Below are positions 1-12,293 of a stretch of 64,000 bases of DNA, piece by piece. A program made the translations under genes and the position numbers. This DNA is from Nansenia antarctica. Lineage: Eukaryota; Chordata; Actinopteri; Argentiniformes; Microstomatidae. The notes under the pieces are model-generated. The model searched no databases, was not told the origin of the DNA, and worked only from the letters and a program-made list of their open reading frames with translations. Location: assembly GCA_963989245.1 (NCBI GenBank), contig OZ022342.1:19137868-19201867 (forward strand), written 5' to 3'. Numbering within the stretch: position 1 is the first letter of the stretch; every line of letters starts with the position of its first letter.

Positions 1-355
1 TTGACTCTGGCTGTTGTAAGGGCAGTCGGGTCAGATCCTGTGGATAGGGCGGAATTGATTAAGGTGATAAGGTAAGGAAGGAGGTCTTTAGAAATGGATT
101 GGAGAAGGGGGGAGGGGATAGGATCGAGAAGGCAGGTGGTTTCCCACTTAGATATGACCAGTTTTAGACTATCATCAGGGGAGAGCGGGGAAAGAGCTGA
201 TAAGGCAGAGATCGAATGTAGAGCAGTGGGTTTGGCAGGGGTGGTAGCAGGGAGGCTGAGAGGTGGGGAGAAGGAGCTGCTAATGTCATCAACCTTCTTT
301 TTGAAGTAGATGACAAAGTCATCTGCAGACAGGGGGGAGGGAGCTGGGTTTCTAC
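1..355 (-). mobile_element. LINE reverse transcriptase fragment (L2/CR1/jockey-like)
   Basis: On the minus strand the frame reads ETTCLLDPIPSPLLQSISKD. This resembles the 'TTCPLDPIPSxLL' segment that precedes the catalytic core in fish non-LTR reverse transcriptases. A short stretch reading like DDFVIYFKKKVDDI lies just upstream in the same sense, matching the 'FF..KI..I' linker of these proteins. The fragment runs off the left edge of the window and has no complete reading frame. Family assignment is from memory of the motif. Confidence 0.55.
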
Positions 356-1154
356 CTCCGCCAGCCTCCCCTGCTCTAAATGAATTACTAGAAATGCCCC
401 CTAAGAATATAAAAAAACTATTATTCATAACCAGTGTAAACAAGTAGTTGACAAAACAAACGTCAAGTACAATAAAGTTAATCAAATAGTTTCTACCCCA
501 TAATTGCAATATACCACTGCTATACCACCCATTAATAACACATTACATAAATAGTGGTGGGTACAGGCTGAAGCGGAGCTCTTGCCCAGAGCCAGATCAC
601 CCGAAGTGTGTTCACACATTCTGTCAAAATAATTAGCTTTTCCTCCTTATCTTCTGGGGTCAGCAAATGCCTCAGTGAAGGTTGACTAATGTTAATCATT
701 CTCTATTTTTATATCTTGCTATTAGGGAAGAGTTGGAGGGGGAGGGGGGGGCTAGCACACATTGCACTGGCTATGCTCTTCTTGACCATTGTTTGATTAA
801 CCTAGAGCAGAGGAAGATTCAGGGTTTAGGGGCTAGAAAGGGAGGATGGGTGGTACTGCAATTGCTTCTGCTATTGAACACATACATTGCAGTCTAATGT
901 CTAATGTAACCACCAATTATATGGAAAAGGCTCATAGGGTATTTGACATTATCACATACAAATAACAAATCGTTGTATTTGCCTTTTGGTCCCTGATTGA
1001 AACAACAGAGATACTGTACATGAACAATCTACTATGGGGAATCAGTAGATCAGTAGATCTAATGGGAATGGAGTGACATTTAGGACAGGGCAGGAGCCCT
1101 CTGTGCTTCTTCTGTACAGTCTGATCTAGAGCATTCTGAGGAGACATAATCTTA

Positions 1155-1207
<53 letters not shown>

Positions 1208-1438
1208 GGTGCTTCCTGCACCCATAAGCTGGATACTGTCTGTTTTACAGTATTGATACTGTATCTGTCAACCCACTGGTATCTGGTGTGAATAACATCC
1301 TGTGTGTGGCAGAACTGGTTGCTGGCTCAGCATTACTGTAACAGATTGTTTCCATGATATCAAAATGCACTGTTAGTATTTATGTCCTTTAGAATTGTAC
1401 ATGTATGTGGACATAAATAAAGCATTTAAAATGTGTGT

Positions 1439-1524
<86 letters not shown>

Positions 1525-1650
1525 GTGTAAGTGTGTGTGTAAGTGCATGAGGGAGACTGGGATGCGTGGGTTGGTTTGAGCGTGTGGTTTGGATATGCAC
1601 ACAAAGACAACAACAAGCTCATTCAGGTGTGCAGGAGACTTTCTTGAATC
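356..1650. other. Intergenic DNA with two (GT)n microsatellites
   Basis: No gene is recognised. The main structures are a (GT)n tract at 1159-1206 and a longer interrupted (GT)n tract at about 1432-1545. Short open frames here encode only Thr-His or Cys-Val runs from the microsatellites and are not genes. Confidence 0.7.
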
Positions 1651-1651
1651 T

Positions 1652-2540
1652 CTTAGATAGATAGACTTTATTTGTCATTGTTACAGTACAGGTACCAAAC
1701 AACGAAATTTAGGAGGGGAGGCTCCCCTGGTGTTTAAGAAAGGAAAAAGAAACACATTTTGGAAAAAGCATAGATGCATAAAATCACAAGAAGATAAGGA
1801 GCTGGTTTACATCAATAGAGGCTATGTACACAATCCACTGTACTATACTGCACAGATAGTCAACTAGGGTTGTCATATTGCACAAGAAAGTATTTTTTCA
1901 CATTTTTTTAAAGTGTCACAGTTTGCAGGCTTGAAAATGTACATGTTTGTGCCTCAGCACTAGCTGCCATTACAATCCGTCCGGACTTGTCCTGGGCCCA
2001 GAACTTAGGCCTTTTCTGTGTTCAGGGCCTTGACGGCCCTGTGGTAGAAGCTGTCCTTCAGTCTGTTTGTCCTAGCGGCCGGGGTCCTGTACCTCCTGTT
2101 CGAGGGCAGCTTGACAAAGTGTTCGTGCCCAGGGTGGGTCGGGTCCTTGGAGATCTTGGAGGCCCTCCTGAGACAGCGTGTTTCGTACAGCTCCTCCAGA
2201 GAGGGGAGGGTGGCGCCGGTGATCCCCTGTGCTGTTCTCACGACTCTCTGTAGATCGTTTCTCTCCGCTGCCGTGCAGCTGTGGTACCAGTTGGAGATGC
2301 CGAAGGTGAGGATGCTCTCCACTGCGCCGTGGTAGAAGGCCACCAGCATCTCCTGCTTGCTGTGTTGTTTCTTGAGGCATCTCAGGGTGTATAGCCGCTG
2401 TTGTGCCCTCTTGATGGTGCCTTTAGTGTTGTCCTTCCAGGCCAGGTCATCCCGTATGATGTGTCCCAGGAAACGGAGGTTTGAGACCAATCTTGGGGTT
2501 GGGTTTGAAACAAGGTCACCTGACATGCCTGAGTGAAAGT
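1652..2540 (-). mobile_element. 3' end of a LINE, ORF2 C-terminus plus 3' tail
   Basis: The minus-strand frame from about 2515 to 2005 encodes a typical reverse-transcriptase C-terminus: FLGHIIRDDLAWKDNT, AQQRLYTLRCLKK, VAFYHGAVESILTFGISNWY, LQRVVRTAQGITGA and SFYHRAVKALN. It stops at 2005. The noncoding 3' part runs to about 1652 and ends in AATAAAG followed by a TCTA microsatellite tail, as in L2-like elements of fish. The 5' part of the LINE is missing, so this is a 5'-truncated, dead insertion. The same 3' tail recurs at about 20.93-21.03 kb. Confidence 0.8.
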
Positions 2541-3200
2541 GTGGACAGATGTAAAACTCAGTTTGCCGCAGTGCGAGCCGAAGCCAGGTTAGCACAGTGG
2601 GCGCTCGAGAGCTCACAGCTGCACAGACTGGGAGATGTGATGTGGCCTGCTCCACAACATAAACAGCATGTATGTGCTGCGGTGGGTAGGTTGCTCTCTC
2701 TGGCAAAGGAGCTACACACAGATGACCCTGAACCTATTAACGGTGGAAACATACGTATGCCTTGGGGATGCTGCTTTGTACCACGGAACAGAAGTGGGTT
2801 GGGGGCAGCGCATAGAAATCAACTGAAAAGGACTGACTCATACTGTACATGGCATGTTCAATGCATACATAATGTCTAGCTGGGGGTGGTGTGTTTGCTG
2901 TTGATTGCACAGTGGCTTACAATAACCAACCAGCCTCCATCCATCTCCTCTCGCTTCTCCCTCTCCCTCCATCCCTCCCTCCCTCCCTCCATCCACCAGC
3001 CGTTCTCACACCTGGAGGCCTGAGATTAATTGTGGAGGATGAGCAGAGATACACTGACTCACTCCGGTCTGCAAAACAGATTAATTAGAGAACGATAAAA
3101 AAGCCACTCCAGGCTGCAGGTTACCATTAAACAGACAAGCAATTAACAAAGTTCCCCTGTGCTTGACTGGGTCTCATCCAATTACTGTAAAGGTTTATCA
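2541..3200. other. Intergenic DNA, nothing recognised
   Basis: Open frames overlap on both strands, but none has a recognisable domain or splice context. A (CCCT)n-like stretch lies at about 2955-2995. Confidence 0.5.
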
Positions 3201-3204
3201 TAGA

Positions 3205-3480
3205 GTACACTTTAGCAAGTCTAGACTTGCAGAGATTTACCCAGATGTGGAGGATTGTTCCCAATCTCCTACCAACCTCACACACATGTTTTGGTCGTGT
3301 CCCAAATGAACTAGCTTTTGTACCTCCATCACTTTCTTGAAGTAGAAAATATCAAAATGGACTTTAAGAGGTTCAACTGTATTTCTCCCACTGGCAACCT
3401 TTTATTTAAGACTTTGAAAGTCTGCCAGCTCTTCATTCTGACTGATGAGTTTCTCTCTTTAATTACATAATTGATAAACA
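3205..3480 (+). mobile_element. L1/Tx1-like LINE fragment (ORF2 C-terminal)
   Basis: The frame beginning near 3223 reads RLAEIYPDVEDCSQSPTNLT followed by HMFWSCPK. This matches the zinc-knuckle-like 'CxxC...THMFWxCP' tail of fish L1 ORF2 proteins. It is interrupted by stops after the motif. Only this segment is recognisable. Confidence 0.6.
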
Positions 3481-4190
3481 TATATTATGGGACGGGGAAG
3501 TGAGGTGATGTATTGAATTATTTTTAAAAAAAACATAGAAAAAACTCATAAAAAATGAACAAGGTTCCACATGACGGTGGAGGGTATAGGGATGGTCAGT
3601 GGAAAGATGATGATGAATGATAGGGAATGTGCATGATAGATATAGTAGAGGTTTGTTAATCCTTGATGCCACAAAGTGTCCAACAACAAAGAGTTCACAG
3701 GACTAGGAGGAGATGGACTGTAGCCAGTAACCTCTCTGAATGTGGCACAGATAAGCACTCCACTTATACAGTGTTATTTTTACACCACTGTAATCAGTCT
3801 GTTCACCAACTATGTCCGATACGGATCAGAGCTGTCTTCCCTTCTGATAATGCAGCTGGGCCTCTGCTTTGTTGTAGCTGGAAGTACTTACAGTACAGAC
3901 CCCACAACACTTTGTTCAAAGACAGACTCTGAGCATGGAAACCATCAGAGGTATTGAGAACAGTGGCTTGGTTTTTCTATTTGGCTGGTGGATTATTTAT
4001 TAATTCCCAAGACTCTACTCATACTGTACACAGTATTGTTCCTCTTGTGCATATAATACACACTGTCACTGCCTTAAGTGCAGCAGCTATAGACAAACCA
4101 CTGTGATCAGTAGAATGCATGTGCATTCTCTCTCCTCAGGCATAGGCTACACGGAGCCGGATTTGATTGAAATGATGATGATCTGATATC
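3481..4190. other. Intergenic DNA, nothing recognised
   Basis: AT-rich sequence with short overlapping open frames on both strands and no protein motif or structured RNA that I can identify. Confidence 0.5.
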
Positions 4191-4195
4191 GTTTG

Positions 4196-4525
4196 CACCG
4201 GGAGCGTACCTATGTTCCCCGGGTCCTATGTTCCCTGGGTCCTATGTTCCCCGGGTCCTATTTTCCCCGGGTTCTATGTTCCCCGGGTCCTATGTTCCCC
4301 GGGTTCTATGTTCCCCGGTACCATAGCTCACTCCCGAAAAAGGGTCCTATGTTCCCCGGGACCTATGTTCCCCGCTCCCTAAGGTTCCCCGCTCCTGAAA
4401 AAGGGTCCTATATTCCCCGGGTCCTATGTTCCCCCGCTCCCTAAGGTTCCCCGCTCTGGAAAAAGGTTCCTATCTTCCCCGCTCCGAAAAAGGGTCCTAT
4501 GTTCCCTGCTCCCGAAAAAGGGCCC
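4196..4525. repeat. Degenerate minisatellite, unit CCTATGTTCCCCGGGT
   Basis: A tandem array of an approximately 16-bp unit, CCTATGTTCCCCGGGT, with close variants. In the second half it is interspersed with GCTCCCTAAGGTTCCCC and GAAAAAGGGT spacers, giving a loose higher-order repeat. The short open frame over it (repeated PRVLCSPG-type peptides) is a by-product of the repeat. Confidence 0.85.
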
Positions 4526-4605
4526 GATCGTGCAGGGCAGTCACGCTCATCGGTGGCGTGTGAAGGTGCCCACAGTCATTCTATATGGATGATCGGTGAC
4601 ATTAT

Positions 4606-4677
4606 TCTCTCGTCCGACTTTGGAAGCTAAGCAGGGTTGGGCCAGGTTAGTACCTGGATGGGAGACCACCTGGGAAC
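4606..4677 (+). pseudogene. 5S rRNA-derived fragment (5S pseudogene or SINE3-type head)
   Basis: The stretch contains the 5S internal promoter elements in order: GGAAGCTAAGCAGGGT (box A region), then GGTTAGTACCTGGATG and GGGAGACCACCTGGGAA (intermediate element and box C). The 5' part of 5S rRNA is missing and the 3' end departs from 5S after CTGGGAA. It is therefore a partial copy or the head of a 5S-derived SINE, not a functional 5S gene. Confidence 0.8.
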
Positions 4678-4679
4678 TA

Positions 4680-5760
4680 TCACTCAAGACCAAAATAAAA
4701 TTCTTCAACTTCAATGGCAAATCAAGTCTACTTTCCGGATCTGAAACTTGGAAGACAGCCACCAAATATGTGAAAATGTGCAGTCCTCCGGTCCGGACAC
4801 GAGATACACACATATACACACACACGCACGCACCCATGCATTTGCAAATGCACAAACAAACTCCTTTCATTCCAATGCATGCAAACACTAATGCAGCAAA
4901 ACACAATAGGCAAGATATACATAATTAATATGTAAAGTGAGAAACACATTCATCATAGTCCTGCCATTTTAATAATCCTGTCTGAATAGACACCAGGATT
5001 AGAAGATGAAATCTGTGGAGGCTATCCACTTACAGTAACTGGATCAAAACTCAAAGTCATTAGATTGGTAATTGCACAGTAAGAGCTTTTCACTGCCTTA
5101 CTTTGGATTTACCCTAATAGATTTTTTGCTCTGTATATTAGACTTGGGGCTTTGGGTTTTCGGTAACCCTTTAGATTACAGCCCGGTATTACAGTAAGCC
5201 GGTACTAACTTTGACCCATGACATCAAGTATATCCAGAGCACAGGAATCACTGCATGAATGCAGATTGAACCTTTCTCTGTTAACTAGAGTAGTCTACAT
5301 AGCTTATATGGAATGTATTATCCTATCACTCTCTGGAGGAGAGACATTTTCTCATTTTCAATGCTATAGAAATTGAACCCCAATGGAACATACACAGTTT
5401 TGTAATTATATAGAATTATGTCCAATAATGCCTGTATGCCTGAACGGTTGAAGTGCTGACTAAACAGACAGACAGAATGTTATGCAATGTAATGTCAATT
5501 CTACTCTCACTGGGAATGGAGCCCTTGACCTCAGCAGTCACTGTGGGTGAGGAAAGGTTTTCCCCTACTGAAACAGCAGAGCAATGAGTTTTACCATTAT
5601 AAATAATACACACTTTCACAAATCCAAATAATTTGCAGTCATAGAGGCTGCAGCAGGAGGCTGCTTCTCTGCTCTGCCTGTTCAGACAGACAGTGTTGCA
5701 CTCAAGCCCTCACAGGAGAAGCTGGGAATGTGTGTCACTAAAGGCACACACGCACACATA
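4680..5760. other. Intergenic DNA, nothing recognised
   Basis: No gene motif was found. Short open frames only. A (CA)n tract lies at its right edge at about 5790-5832. Confidence 0.5.
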
Positions 5761-5790
5761 CTACACGCACGCACGCACGCAAGTACGCAT

Positions 5791-5834
<44 letters not shown>

Positions 5835-5879
5835 ATATATAAAAAGTAAGTAGCCTTGAGATCCGATAGTTCTCTCGAG

Positions 5880-6121
5880 CCTAATGCCCCTAATCTCCTG
5901 TTTCCATAGCATGAGGCGGCTTGATGAAGTACACCCCCTGGACATGACAATGGTATGTCACAGGGTCTTACCCCCAATCCAACCCTTAATGCTGAGTGCC
6001 AAGCAGGGGGGCATCGGGTACCATTTTTATAGTCTTTGTTATGACTCAGCCGGGGATCGAACTTGCGACCTCCCAATCTCAGGGCAGACACTCTAACCGC
6101 AAGGCCACTGAGCTGGTTACA
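5880..6121 (-). mobile_element. tRNA-derived SINE
   Basis: Read on the minus strand, the element opens with a tRNA-like head. A box-A-like sequence (GCCTTGCGGTTAGAGTGTC) is followed by a box-B-like sequence (GCAAGTTCGATCCCC). A unique body containing GGCACTCAGCATTAAGGGTT follows, a segment shared by common teleost SINEs. Box A and B match RNA polymerase III promoter consensus. This is a mobile element, not a tRNA gene: no cloverleaf can be completed after the head. Confidence 0.7.
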
Positions 6122-6479
6122 CACGCACATTATGGGAACAGGTTATGTAAGCTGCTGCTGTATGGAGACAGAGCTTTTAGAACACATTTAGTTTTTCACT
6201 CCACTGAACTGGGGAAATTCTCAGTCAGTGCATGCTGCTCCCTCTATTTCTCTCTCCATATTTCTCTGTCTACAAGGGGGAAGTTCAGTGTAAAAGGACC
6301 CATAAGGACCACAATGTGAAATCCATCAGAGCATATCAACGTGGGTGTATTTTGGGGGAATTAAGTCCAACCACCTTTCATCATAAGAATAGGGATAAAC
6401 AAAGTCTTTGACTTCTGGTCAAACATGGAAAAGCATCTACACATCTTCCAGAAGAAGTCTTTGAACCATCAAACGTCAT

Positions 6480-7085
6480 CAATGAGGTCTGAACACCTTC
6501 TCTCTCAGCCCCTCCATGTCACTAAGGGTGTACCCCAAGGCTTGATCCTCAGCCCCACACTCTTCTCAGTATACATAAATAACATTGCTTGCGCTGCTGG
6601 TGATCTATCCACCCATATGCTGACGCTGCAGCGTATTCTTTATGCAGTTGGCCCCTCCACAGATGCGCTACTAACATTACTGCAGAGTAGTTCTTTATTG
6701 TACAGAAATCGTTTCTCCTTCACTCCCTCTGCCAAACTGTAGTTACAAATGACCATTCTCTATGGTGATGTCATATATAGGTTAGCCTGCAAGGGTGCAC
6801 TCCAGAAGCTTGACACTCTTTACCACTCTCCTATCAGATTTGTCATAAATGCCCCTTTCAAAACACACCACTGCACTCTATATTCTTTTGTCAACTGGCA
6901 ATCCTTACACACCCATCAAAATATGCACTGGTTCATGCTTCATTTACAAAACCATGGTTCATAGTTCTTTTACAAAACCCTCCTTGGTCAGTCCCTCCCT
7001 TACCTATGTCGTTTGCTGCAAAGAATATCTACTACTTATGATCTAACACTTGTAACCATATCCTATTAAAAGTTCCTAAAACAAA
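6480..7085 (+). mobile_element. LINE reverse transcriptase relic
   Basis: One frame carries VTKGVPQGLILSPTLFSVYI, the conserved 'GVPQGS.L.P.LFSIYIND' block of non-LTR reverse transcriptases. About 200 bp downstream a second frame reads ILYGDVIYRLACKGALQKLD and RFVINAPFKTHHCTLY, typical of the C-terminal part. The two lie in different frames with stops and a deletion of the catalytic YADD region between them, so the copy is dead. Confidence 0.75.
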
Positions 7086-7463
7086 AACCACACCTTGCTG
7101 CAGCAAGTGACTGGACAAATGTATGACTCTATTATGAACATTGCTACTGATACATTGCTTGTAATTGTAATTGCTTTCCATCCTAATATCTCCCAAACAA
7201 ACCCTTGTATAGACCCCTGTCAACTAATATCCACACTTATTTCGTTTACAAGAATCATTGCTCAATGTCCGGGTCATTCTGTTACCAACATCCACATAAG
7301 AGTAAGATATTTAAGTAGGAAGTATAGGTAGACCTACCTGATATTGGTTTAGTTCATGAATTAATAAGTGATTCAAACTAGTAATTCTGTTACCAAATCA
7401 GTAAAAGTATCAATAATGGAATTACTGAAATTGAATTCAATTTGCTACATTCACAGGTTGTAC

Positions 7464-7580
7464 ATATCCTAAAAGGGATCTTCGGCTGTCCTTCCGGGAG
7501 AACCCTTTTGGGTTCCATGTACAGTAGTACCTTTTTGAACTCAAAAGGGTTCTCCAAAGAACTTAAAAGGATTTCAAAAG
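7464..7580. repeat. Salmonid palindromic short repeat (GAACCCTTTTGGGTTC type)
   Basis: Contains GGGATCTTCGGCTGTCC, AGAACCCTTTTGGGTTCCA and CAAAAGGGTTCTCCAAAGAA. These are hallmark pieces of a short palindromic repeat common in salmonid genomes. This copy is truncated on its right side. Confidence 0.65.
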
Positions 7581-7734
7581 GAGATCACCATCCTCACCAA
7601 GCACCACATCAACATCCTCATCTCATGCTCCAAAAAACGTAGACTTAATTATTGAGTTGAGTACAGTGAGGAAAGCAAAGCCAGCACACAATATGTAGCA
7701 CAAGTAACTGCCATTGAAAAAACCAAACGACATA

Positions 7735-8715
7735 CACTTGAAGTCGGAAATTTACATACACCATAGCCAAATACATTTTAACACATTTTTTCACAATTCC
7801 TGACATTTAATCCTAGTAAACATTCCCTGTCTTAGGTCAGTTAGGATCACTTATTTATTTTAAAAATGTGAAATGTCTAAAATAATAGTAGAGAGAATTA
7901 TTTATTTCAGCTTTTTTTTCTTTCATAACATTCCCAGTGGGTCAGAAGTTTACATACACTTAGTTAGTGTTTAGTAGCATTGCCTTTAAATTGTTCAAAT
8001 TGCTTGGAATTCTAGCCCATTCCTCCTGACAGAACTGAGTCTTGGACTCCTTGCTTGCACACGCTTTGCTTGCACACGTTCTTGTCAGGGCTTTGTGATG
8101 GCCACTCCAATACCGTGTCTTTGTCCTTAAGCCATTTTGCAACAACTTTGGAAGTATGCTTGGTCAGTGTCCATTTGGAAGACCCATTTGCGACCAAGCT
8201 GAGATGTTGCTTCAATACTGTATATCCACATATTTTTCCTTCCTCATGATGCCATCTATTTTGTGAAGTGCACCAGTCCCTCCTGCAGAAAAGCACCCCC
8301 ACAACATGATGCTGCCACCTCCGTGCTTCACAGTTGGGATGGTGTTCTTCGGCTTGCAAGCCTCCCCCTTTTTCCTCCAAACATAACAATGGTCATTATG
8401 GCCAATCAGTTACATTTTTGTTTCATCATAACAGAGGACATTTAAAAAAAAGAATAATAAAAAAAAGATCTTTGTCTCAATGTTCCCAAACCGTAGTCTG
8501 GCTTTTTTATGGCGGTTTTGGAGCAGTGGCTTCTTCCTTGCTGAGCGGCCTTTCAGGTTATGTCGATATAGGACTTGTTTTACTGTGGATTTAGATACTT
8601 TTGTACCTGTATGTTCACAAGGTCCTTTGCTGTCGTTCAGGGATTGATTTGCAGTTTTTGTTCATCAAAGTAGATGTCCTAACCGACTTGCCAAAACTAT
8701 AGTTTGTTAACAAGA
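7735..8715 (-). mobile_element. Truncated Tc1/mariner transposon of the Sleeping Beauty type
   Basis: The left end begins after TA at 7733-7734 with CACTTGAAGTCGGAAATTTA, the characteristic outer inverted repeat of salmonid Tc1 elements; an inner direct repeat (GTCAGAAGTTTACATACACT) follows near 7941. The transposase is on the minus strand and is broken into frames. HTSKVVAKWLKD and VLEWPSQSPD mark the region around the second catalytic Asp. The sequence ends in CCAAAACTATAGTTTGTTAA near 8708 without the right outer repeat, and an internal stretch near 8655 is deleted. It is a non-functional relic. Confidence 0.9.
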
Positions 8716-8719
8716 AAAA

Positions 8720-9355
8720 GACATGGAGAAAAACAAATGTCATTGATTTAAATCAGACTAAATTAAGAGTTTCAAAGGCTGATTTGTTTATTGTTTTATT
8801 AATTTATTGTTTTATTAATTACCCTTTTTTATGTATAAGTTGATTGTCTAAGAGTGTCTAGTGTATATTTCTGCCACTGTGTCCTTACTTTGGCTACAGC
8901 ATCATGAAAATAATGACATTCAAATCCATAAATTATGCATTTCTGTAGGGGACCCATGCAGTAATTCTGCTACTTTCATTCTGTTACCGGATGTAAATCC
9001 ACTTCACTTACTGTAGCTCAACAACCAAAAGACATATTTTGAAACTCAAGGCATCATACAGTATGAGTTTTGGGGAAACAGGAAAAACAAACAGGGAGTT
9101 TTTATGGTATATCCGTTACCAATCTGCACAGTAAATATTTTCAGTGGGATTTGTTAGGAGTAGTTGTATGGTTTTTTAAACTTTGCTATCCAGGGTTTTT
9201 GTTTGGCATACATGTTTAAAGTGAAAAGTGTATCCCAGCAACATTCTGTTACCATGGAACTGCCTAAAGGCTCACAATAATGGCTCAAGCAGAATGTCAT
9301 CCGCAAATACGAACAGTACATGTTGAAATATATAACGTTTTTCGATTTTATTTAT

Positions 9356-9449
<94 letters not shown>

Positions 9450-10403
9450 CTCTCTCACAAATGGACAGATGATTTCGTGACCTGAGGTGGTTGTTCACAC
9501 AATCCTGTACATCTCCCAGGAAAGGAGCACTTTCCCAGAGGGTGCCAGGGTAAAAATAGGACCAAGATAGCCAAGCTGTCTAAAAAAAACAAGACCAGAC
9601 AGCCAAGCTGTGTTTGTTTGTTTGTTTAAAACTGGGAGTGAAAATGGGTTTAAAGTAACTATTACAAAGAAAAGAATAAAATAAGTTGAGAGTTGGAGGA
9701 TTTAGAATCATGAGCAAGAGAGAAAGTGCAAATAAATGCTTGAGAGGGTGAGTCCTTGAAGACATCAATCTGAAAGTGCATTGGAAAATATTGTGCATGG
9801 TATGCAGCTGCTGTTATTAACAGTATATGTTTCATAGATCTAATAGGCGTGCATTTGTTGGCAGGGGACTGAGTACATTTGTACAACTCAGAGCACAACC
9901 AACAGCTCACCCTTACCTCCAGCATCTATCAACTGCACAAGCTGCCAACTCCCTGCATGGCATGAGTAACTGTCAAGAAAAAGAGCTGTTGTGAGAGAGG
10001 GTAATGTACTGTTTGTCAAATCGGGTTAAAAAATAAATAAATAAATGTTCACCCCATATCAAAGATTGGCAGACATCTCTGCTCTAAGGAGATTAGTTTA
10101 CAGTCAACCTTATCTAAATGGAAACTTGTGTACAGCAAAAATGTTGTCCCCCATGAATGGTATATTGCCCCTCCTTGCATGCATTGGTGACAATTATCCA
10201 AACGTATGACTGAAAGGTTCATGGAATGTGTATAGCTTATTTGATTAATTTCCATGGATTTGTTGGTTAGGTTTGGCTAATTAGGTTTTCTCAACTGTGA
10301 ACCGAATGTAGCACTGAGATTCTGCATGCACAGCACTGAGGGATAGATTCATGCCGCAGCACACACTGAGAGGGGAAACACATACTGTCCATACCTCTTA
10401 AAG

Positions 10404-10436
<33 letters not shown>

Positions 10437-11090
10437 CAATCAATTTGTACCTCAGACATCAATAAAACACCAGCCGCCCCCTCCCTACCCATTCTTCCTC
10501 ATGAGCCACCTGAACGACCACGGAATGCAGGGGCTCCTCCGATCAACCGTGAGCACTGCCAAGCCCCCACGCTGAGCACACTCAGATGAAACCGGCCCCC
10601 CTGATGCTTCCAGAAGTTTAGCAGTCAACTGTGTGTGGCATGATGAGAAGTGACAGAGACAGTGGGAGGCCAAGGAGAAGAGGGAGCTCTGGGGCTGAGA
10701 GACAATGCAAAGAGCTGCTTTATCGCAAGACACCCGCTTGGCGAACACACGATCGCTGTGCCTCTCTCAACACAATGGCACGCTCTTTTTAATCTCACAC
10801 GAATACACCATTCAAATGCTGAGTCGCAATGCGACTGTGGGACCACATTCAATGAGAATCGGACCGAGTCTGAACAAAGGACAACAGTGCAGTACTTACA
10901 CTGGGGCACATCTCTCCCCTTATGCCATTTCTCTCTTCATCTGCCCTCATTTTCTCTCTTTAAGATTTTGGCCTCACAGTCTATGACATGTTGACTGTTG
11001 GAGAAGCAATAGCTCATTAAGAACATGACAGTGTTTGAGAGGGGGCTGGGCAGGTCAGGTATGATTGCCAAGGGACTCAGGACTATACAT
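8720..11090. other. Intergenic DNA with a long (CA)n tract
   Basis: No gene is recognised. A pure (CA)n microsatellite of about 44 units lies at 9359-9446 and a shorter interrupted one at about 10404-10438. The 10.5-11.0 kb part has overlapping open frames on both strands of up to 114 codons. None has a recognisable domain, and neither strand looks preferentially coding. Confidence 0.5.
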
Positions 11091-11096
11091 ATAGGA

Positions 11097-11422
11097 ATAT
11101 GTGATGGCAGCTAGTGAAAGGAGGAACAAGTCGGCAACCAATCCAAATGTTCAGACTTTTATTCCCGAATAATGTAAATAAATATTTTTTTAAATATTGC
11201 ACTGCAATGGATTCGGTGAATAATCCCCACTATTACCTAGTTAACTATAACACTACTTTACATTGTTAGCAGACTCACAAAGCTGTGTTAGCAATATGTT
11301 TAGCTTGACTAGCGAGTGTGTCATTGATTTCCAACGTTTCAACAACATTTTTCTGAATAAAAGTCTGATCATTTCGTCAGTTGACGACTTGTTCTCTCTT
11401 TCACCAGCTGCCGTCACATATA
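11097..11422. mobile_element. Foldback-type MITE (family member A)
   Basis: The ends are inverted copies: ATGTGATGGCAGCTAGTGAA at the left, and CTTTCACCAGCTGCCGTCAC at the right. The inverted identity continues inward for several tens of bases, including TTCAGACTTTTATTC against GAATAAAAGTCTGA. The same family occurs at 50039-50400. No coding capacity. Confidence 0.75.
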
Positions 11423-11568
11423 TGAGGACAGTGCAGAGGTAGAGGTGGGTGGGTGGATATGTTTAATTCAGTTAACATTTCATGAGGGAAAAACAGCTAA
11501 CCAGTGCACTCTGCTCATCAACAAATAGGCCAAGAATACACTGAGACCATAGTGTGTAGGAGGAAGGG

Positions 11569-11604
<36 letters not shown>

Positions 11605-12290
11605 TGTATCTGTACTGAGACGAGAGTAACACACTGGTGGTGCAGTGAGAGTGAGCTGAGGAGAGTGGTTTGTGTGGTGTGAGGGCACAGTGTGATGTGA
11701 GGTGGATCACCTGGTGAGGCTCGACTGTCCGGGTGGTCACCGTCACTGTCAAGGGGTAGAGGGTAGAAATGAAGAGCCGGGTGGTGGTATACAATACTAC
11801 TCTGTTAACATGTGGGTCAAAGTAACTGCATGGTTCCTCTAACCATAATGAATGTCTTCATAATGCCAGAAATACCGTATCACTCTTCTCTTTGAATATG
11901 AGCATGCGTGTGTGTGTGTGTGTGTGTGCACGCTGCAGTGTTTGTAAAGCACAGGTTTGGTGCAATAAGATGCAAACGCTTAGGTTTAACCATGTGTGCA
12001 AAGTCATATCTCTGTGCAGGCGCAGCAGGGGTGGAGCACGGTGTAGCCATAAGCAGCAGTAATAATCTTTTATTTAGCTGGTTCCTTCCCCATCATGACA
12101 CTGCAGCTAAAGCAGAGCTCATACTCCTGTCCTGCCATGGTCCCTCTGTTTTTTGTCATACATACACCTACCATACTCTGATTAGGGTGAGCATATAGCC
12201 ATGCTATATTAGAGAGAAAAGAAACAGATAGACATACAGACAGACAGAGGTACTTCTTACACTGGGCCCCCCCTATTCATGACTTTTCCC
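11423..12290. other. Intergenic DNA with short (GT)n tracts
   Basis: (GT)n tracts lie at about 11570-11601 and 11908-11929. No gene motif is seen. Confidence 0.5.
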
Positions 12291-12293
12291 CCC

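Noticed and set aside
3436..3460. CTGATGAG core suggestive of a hammerhead ribozyme
   Set aside because: No GAAA core partner or closing stems at the right distance.
6040..6121. Possible tRNA gene from the box A and B sequences
   Set aside because: No cloverleaf can be completed and the body matches a teleost SINE; boxes belong to the SINE promoter.
9359..9446. Regular (CA)n array considered as a functional element
   Set aside because: An ordinary microsatellite like many others in this window; nothing beyond length polymorphism is supported.
10485..10994. Overlapping 87-114-codon frames on both strands
   Set aside because: No domain, no splice signals, and both strands equally open; treated as chance.
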